Of a stretch of 10,108 nucleotides of DNA, positions 10,101-10,108 are shown piece by piece. The translations under genes were made by a program, and so were the position numbers. Each line of letters opens with the position of its first letter. Positions within the stretch are counted from its first letter, which is position 1. The DNA is from Acidimicrobiaceae bacterium (GTDB lineage: Bacteria; Actinomycetota; Acidimicrobiia; Acidimicrobiales; MedAcidi-G1). The notes beneath the pieces were generated by a model. The model had not been told where the DNA came from. It saw nothing but the letters and a program-made list of their open reading frames with translations, and made no database searches. The stretch lies in contig PAXM01000053.1 of assembly GCA_002714485.1 (NCBI GenBank), positions 1 to 10,108 of the forward strand, given 5' to 3'.

Positions 10101-10108
10101 TTCACCGT
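1140..10108 (-). CDS. Giant multidomain membrane-anchored surface protein with LysM modules (5' end missing)
   Basis: The frame is open from the right edge to TAA at 1142-1140. The first start-like codon, GTG at 10091, is not the start: five more in-frame codons (GEGSY) precede it and match the internal repeat DGEGSYVMGVT. Residues below count from that GTG (2,983 in all). Order: end of DUF6923-like domain 1-113, SdrD_B-like 118-309, Ig-like modules 316-635, LysM 654-698 and 707-751, Ser/Arg spacer 752-803, Ig-like 804-1008, DUF6923-like 1016-1352 with a nested LysM 1234-1278, SdrD_B-like 1363-1532, Ig-like 1537-1836, DUF6923-like 1841-2108, SdrD_B-like 2115-2276, Ig-like 2281-2780, Thr-rich stalk 2782-2811, Cys cluster 2812-2827, TM helix 2833-2858, FN3 2888-2975. 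Positive-inside charges put the large N-terminal part outside. No LPXTG signal and no catalytic domain were seen. Likely role: wall-associated structural or adhesive protein; ligand unknown. Confidence 0.9.
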   Translation of the reverse strand, partial: GEGSYVMGITADRKLGIYRYDDPVGAWAVDLPVRISPRSGANRSDNEIPGIPAGAFGAAWSHDGRLFFAANSGLGVYEVLVDTIDLDAGTAEVRRVASSEATDWNDGMNCPDSPVCIPDTFGSVYGYVWVDWEASGDRTAIEDGIEEHVSGVTVTVTLESTYLNSNGRPCDDFGQDSWSVQTLGNDSGNYRWQVDGLPAVDGAGNELLYKATFDYRGADFPEGFTPTGYTVRVSDGNVVASELDSDVLPMVAATPSQSADPMVRNLLLSNRNRRPLSSSQATGEDSTNSTLASSSSFTVIDGETVHRADAGVVGTPVFDPESAITIDCVAESAVVELDNTGSTVEANFKVRAYYGDYTEGDEPDHSGSQLVPPGLSQNYEKTIPPPFGELLTILVTADAWRNGVPIGQVEFGSNDLGIYCDPPFGVMVTAVPDCGTGMVVVTLQNFSPAEMNAPTGTQGVPALFTTTIYRDGAWEPLGDTPSVSGGWYDEIPAGGLQTKNVTVAEDEVWLVAWAAQDATDPARRFEGILPSTDGELFDCVEPVVDPEITFVVDCAADSGDSTAVTIRVDNTRSERAVDVRIKRFGDSSPQQGQVPAGDTKDFYEQDADHRDKFTVEVIASDTEPDSQSAVDPAVFRDEPGQIRFATFELTPQRQSLDLIEIVVQPGDTLSEIAAEHGISTSELMAANGITDPGMIRIGQQLTVNAPPASPVVTVTVQPGDTLSEIAAEHGTSADLLMIWNGIDTPSLIRIGQQLAVGVTPNFDIATETDRTLMAALGSVAESSRNRRVATAEEADGGQAGGTAFTNVVDIEVDCPNFEPLITARVYCASEMVHIHVFTGGSDIDGYITIYENDTVVYAGPPGPGGLYEYNEEFAYGATYLVEVTAAGVTDPDSFEPVTLAEDVDCETPFDPTLEVTVECSNQGPVVKARMDNTGSDVTVEFTLTLILNGLDPIQIAPVNVGAGLEMSVEVQTRAGMPLAALEDVTWRIEWEANSQGAAPLTEVGSAGQPPTDCVDPVGPFECTAYQAPIQVLLAASGMGYDVSALDVASGSYQVVYTIPFTSTDPLYEELNGVGLNPVDGVAYGVMSVYEDGVGSSYLVRFDTERIEYLALMPTMSNSATVDPDGTFLWMVNGSLYRADDIADLVGYVSHDDPRIVDYTNTSPVFDASRAGDLYGHAVDLAHLRVNLGVGETDYVFGVVYGGDQIVAIGYRGADLGRRLLQPVDGASEGSSQLQSLEPVEIMVRSGDTLSEIAADHGLTTSELMVMNGIVDASKISIGQVLTVSMASIPSEQSASLPGGGYGAAWNIGDRLLVAANAGGVYELVVDNADLDAGTIQVRQVGKSGQTGNNDGMNCPGIPDCFPEAFGDAFGYVWVDWESSGDRTAVEYGVEEHVAGVSVTLANTTAFYDSDGEACYQPGELAIPTTYTGEGFSSGSDLGDFRWFVKDIPAEDNSGNKVAYEATFNYVDANFPFGFEPVGYTVNKHGVVVESELDSDVTPRQTGQRSATSNASGSSLAVSNEFTVEAGAIVHRADAGVIGNPNFEPAVEVEIDCASDSALVEFDNSASTVHARFEVLVYHGSALPENLVESQSDSEIVDPGDVSLYGRQIPPPRGETLTVVVTAAPQKDDLDLGFVPVVVWNQAGVDCPNNFVVLVEIQADCDAGGVRVTLDNTESLVDSSFVVSLIVDEETDTTEIYTVDAEASKEIILFPSEDSSWSIEWSAADTGDPDQSFDGFTDPQDFDCEPLPFEPVLTVSHVCSPLGDSASFSVDNTGSGVDAVVSLYDGSDLLWGPETVEAGVVMEEETIPATGVESVTILIVADDEATYYSPTRVKEILECPEVNVAEFDCAAYPALIQVIGETGVGFHVKQLDIASGEYTAIYSIPFDRTPNYGSLNAVGINPEDFIAYGLMKFPGKDAPSYLVRFDKENVAFLAQVPEHSAAGGVDDDGTFVWEKSMNLYAIYGVADLEGFADPDDALDLSAVNPLVTRPRGGGVSDIATVKTDLGDGEGSYVMGVTANRQLSIYRYDDPVGAWTVDLFEADGSNDRIPTGPFGAAWSHDGRIYFAANSGLGAYEVLVEEINLEAGTAEIRRVVNSEATDWNDGMNCVGIPTCIPDTFGSVYGYVWVDWEASGDRTAIEDGIEEHVAGAKVTLVNTTTYHDSDGNPCYGPGEFRMETFTGDGPNSGSDSGDFGWYLSDIPVLDNFGNEMHYEVHFDYLNAVFPAEFTPTGYTRQLHDDVVEEETDSDVRPVKQTNGSETQAISGEFTLVADQIVHRPDAGVVGELVFNPEANVEVDCAAGRALVKLDNSASTAEAMYNVEVYHGDVEEENRISGQSGIQIVSSGDIAYYATAIPPPVGQILTVVVTATAIRDGSDLGYEPKVVWDQSGVDCPAGFAVQVQVETDCNAGGTQVTLGTPGSDLGARFILTLVVDGVETAFEYDLDADDSNLVVLPIDEDAEWHLEWVATDDSDLDKSFAGSSIQKVFDCEPPAFEPTILTGHACTAAGGVATVLIDNRVSDIDATVEIRLGSELVWGPAVVTAGALSNVIRIPAVDLDTLRIWASPIASDTAISAMAEETVNCPTFDPDALVTADCGVDRALVVLDNSTSTVDAWFTVEVHRGGVDWASRVEDESGVQLVPAGTAATYSQGLPLVSGEMLSVEIRADAYREGVSLGFDPVVVWNQSVTDCPNGFAIQIYVTVDCALGGAKAVFSTVGSEVAVVATANTVVDGTVVGVSTYELSANDTVDVPLLVPDGSEWSLQWSVADAAEPSRAFHGATTTQTLDCEPEEPTTTVPPTTTTTVAEDSVRVPLVDPDDPCDECCCDQEDQCGQCCWPLWWFLLVVLAMLLGLLALIGFLAFTVASLGRRAGNYWGPEDRGPGGSSARDRDEGVPGAPLDLEIERKENSVKFKWERAETGSRPTGYLIEGRIGNDWVDILNMIGCETRVAIRASEAEGVNAWRVSGANENGRGRASEEVLVERSITPIAALG
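1170..1430 (-). other. C-terminal fibronectin type III-like domain, predicted cytoplasmic
   Basis: Residues 2888-2974. Typical FN3 landmarks: APLDLEIERKENSVKFKWE (strands A and B with the conserved Trp), RPTGYLIEGR (strand C Tyr), then WRVSGANENGRGRAS (the usual YRVxAxNxxGxGxxS motif) and EEVLVERS. It lies on the opposite side of the membrane from all other modules and is linked to the helix by a Gly/Arg/Asp-rich segment of about 29 residues. Confidence 0.8.
1518..1595 (-). other. Transmembrane helix
   Basis: Residues 2833-2858, 26 hydrophobic residues from FLLVVLAMLLGLLALIG onward, preceded by aromatic WPLWW and followed by LGRRAG. Acidic residues precede it and arginines follow, so the positive-inside rule places the C-terminus in the cytoplasm and the large N-terminal part outside. 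Confidence 0.93.
1611..1658 (-). other. Juxtamembrane seven-cysteine cluster
   Basis: Residues 2812-2827, CDECCCDQEDQCGQCC: 7 cysteines in 16 residues, interspersed with acidic residues and placed directly before WPLWW and the transmembrane helix, on the predicted outer face. The reading frame was checked base by base. It resembles no domain I can name. Possible roles are disulfide cross-linking, metal binding or a lipid-modified or redox site. Confidence 0.85.
1659..1754 (-). other. Thr/Pro-rich stalk
   Basis: Residues 2780-2811: PTTTVPPTTTTTVAEDSV followed by an acidic stretch VDPDDP. Such linkers extend wall-anchored proteins from the membrane through peptidoglycan and may be O-glycosylated in actinobacteria. 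The TTTVPPTTTTT style is frequent in Acidimicrobiia (recall, not tested). Confidence 0.8.
1752..2363 (-). repeat. Extra Ig-like A-B pair next to the stalk
   Basis: Residues 2577-2780. Module A opens LVTADCGVDRALVVLDNSTS and contains FDPVVVWNQS; B opens YVTVDCALGGAKAVFSTVGS and contains WSLQWSVAD and TLDCE. These match A and B of units II and III without a propeller or SdrD_B-like domain, so they look like a partial extra copy that forms the membrane-proximal rod. Confidence 0.75.
2367..4571 (-). repeat. Mega-unit III: DUF6923-like, SdrD_B-like, Ig-like A-B-C
   Basis: Residues 1841-2575, the most compact complete unit. The DUF6923-like domain (nt 3768-4571) opens FDCAAYPALIQV and closes WNDGMNC. 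The SdrD_B-like domain (nt 3264-3749) runs from GYVWVDWEASGDRT to HRPDAGVVG. Modules A, B and C follow to residue 2575, each opening with a cysteine (VEVDC, VETDC, TGHAC) and closing near another. Its propeller end is close to unit I, while its SdrD_B body is closer to unit II. Confidence 0.82.
3671..4090 (-). repeat. DNA-level direct repeat, copy in unit III
   Basis: This stretch is clearly similar at the base level to 9659-10108, with a 30-base length difference in one loop. Hand alignment of 4009-4090 with 10027-10108 gives 8 mismatches in 82 bases. The offset between copies is 5,988 bases on one side of the indel and 6,018 on the other. Confidence 0.85.
4584..7046 (-). repeat. Mega-unit II: DUF6923-like with nested LysM, SdrD_B-like, Ig-like A-B-C
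   Basis: Residues 1016-1836, a complete unit. The DUF6923-like domain (nt 6036-7046) opens FECTAYQAPIQV, closes NNDGMNC and is split by LysM 3. The SdrD_B-like domain (nt 5496-6005) runs from GYVWVDWESSGDRT to HRADAGVIG. Ig-like modules A, B and C (nt 4584-5483) have cysteine pairs 1547/1641, 1655/1738 and 1753/1833. It is about 85 residues longer than unit III, much of which is the LysM and its flanks. Confidence 0.8.
6258..6392 (-). other. LysM module 3, nested inside a DUF6923-like domain
   Basis: Residues 1234-1278: VRSGDTLSEIAADHGLT, LMVMNGI, KISIGQVLTV. Upstream sequence (GYRGADLG) and downstream sequence (GGGYGAAWNIGDRLLVAAN) both belong to the DUF6923-like domain. In units I and III the equivalent strands (YRYDDPVGAW and FGAAWSHDGR) are joined by a loop of only about 14-24 residues. 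Confidence 0.93.
7068..7682 (-). repeat. Two further Ig-like modules between the LysM pair and unit II
   Basis: Residues 804-1008. The first opens VDIEVDCPNFEPLITARVYC and has a Tyr-rich stretch (GLYEYNEEFAYGATYLVEV) typical of beta-sandwich strands. The second opens TVECSNQGPVVKARMDNTGS and contains WRIEWEA, matching WSIEWSA and WHLEWVA in the B-type modules. They are followed by TDCVDP and the start of the next DUF6923-like domain. Confidence 0.65.
7683..7838 (-). other. Low-complexity spacer after the LysM pair
   Basis: Residues 752-803, with segments AESSRNRRVATAEEADGG and GQAGGTAFTN. Polar, Ala/Gly/Ser-rich and probably unstructured. It carries the same RNRR string as the Ser-rich insert in the SdrD_B-like domain of unit I (residues 266-269). 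Confidence 0.55.
7839..7973 (-). other. LysM module 2
   Basis: Residues 707-751: TVQPGDTLSEIAAEHGTS, LMIWNGI, LIRIGQQLAV. It lies one 159-base period from LysM 1 and shares a 32-base identical DNA stretch with it (7921-7952 against 8080-8111), so the pair arose by a fairly recent tandem duplication. Confidence 0.95.
7998..8132 (-). other. LysM module 1
   Basis: Residues 654-698. Textbook LysM pattern: VVQPGDTLSEIAAEHGIS, then LMAANGI, then MIRIGQQLTV, 45 residues long. LysM modules bind N-acetylglucosamine-containing glycans, normally peptidoglycan in bacteria. It is joined to LysM 2 by the short linker NAPPASPV. Confidence 0.95.
8187..10108 (-). repeat. Mega-unit I (partial): DUF6923-like end, SdrD_B-like, three Ig-like modules
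   Basis: Residues 1-635. The DUF6923-like end (nt 9753-10108) closes with NDGMNC. The SdrD_B-like domain (nt 9165-9740) opens GYVWVDWEASGDRT and ends HRADAGVVG. Three Ig-like modules (nt 8187-9146) start at IDCVAESAVVELDN, VPDCGTGMVVVTLQN and VVDCAADSGDSTAVTIRVDN. This unit differs from II and III in its second SdrD_B half (DDFGQDSWS in place of the YxPGE type) and in a Ser/Asn-rich insert at residues about 248-291. Confidence 0.8.
9659..10108 (-). repeat. DNA-level direct repeat, copy in unit I
   Basis: Partner of 3671-4090. It encodes the end of the DUF6923-like domain and the start of the SdrD_B-like domain. The copy carries 10 extra residues (around RISPRSGANRSD) in the same loop where LysM 3 is inserted in unit II. 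Similarity runs to the window edge, so the repeat probably continues. Confidence 0.85.

Overview
The window is almost entirely protein-coding and holds parts of just two genes, both on the minus strand, separated by 17 bases. The sequence is GC-rich (about 60% by eye). The proteins combine Thr/Pro linkers of the TTTVPPTTTTT type, DUF6923-like and SdrD_B-like domains, LysM modules and very large exported repeats. That mix suggests a Gram-positive actinobacterium. The threonine linker style recalls Acidimicrobiia, but this is inference from style and not a marker-gene placement.

Region 1140-10108 is the 3' part of one giant gene. The visible part is 2,988 complete codons with no frameshift, and its true start lies beyond the right edge. 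The protein is built from tandem mega-units of roughly 735-820 residues. Each unit runs: DUF6923-like (probably beta-propeller) domain, SdrD_B/Cna-B-like beta-sandwich, then a string of two-cysteine Ig-like modules (types A, B, C). Unit I is cut by the window edge, units II and III are complete, and an extra A-B pair follows unit III. Three LysM modules, expected to bind peptidoglycan, are inserted in this scaffold: a tandem pair after unit I and a single copy nested inside the propeller of unit II. The C-terminus has a Thr-rich stalk, a 7-cysteine cluster, one transmembrane helix with positive-inside flanks, and a fibronectin type III domain predicted to be in the cytoplasm.

Region 1-1122 is the 5' part of a second gene, running off the left edge. 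It has a signal peptide, its own DUF6923-like domain distantly related to those of the giant protein, and the first module of what is probably a tandem Calx-beta-like array.

The tight spacing with no terminator suggests one operon. A plausible reading is a cell-surface pair, one membrane-anchored and wall-binding, the other secreted, sharing the same head domain. Whether they bind each other, a host or particle surface, or the wall cannot be told from sequence. No RNA genes, mobile elements, CRISPR arrays, promoters or terminators were seen.
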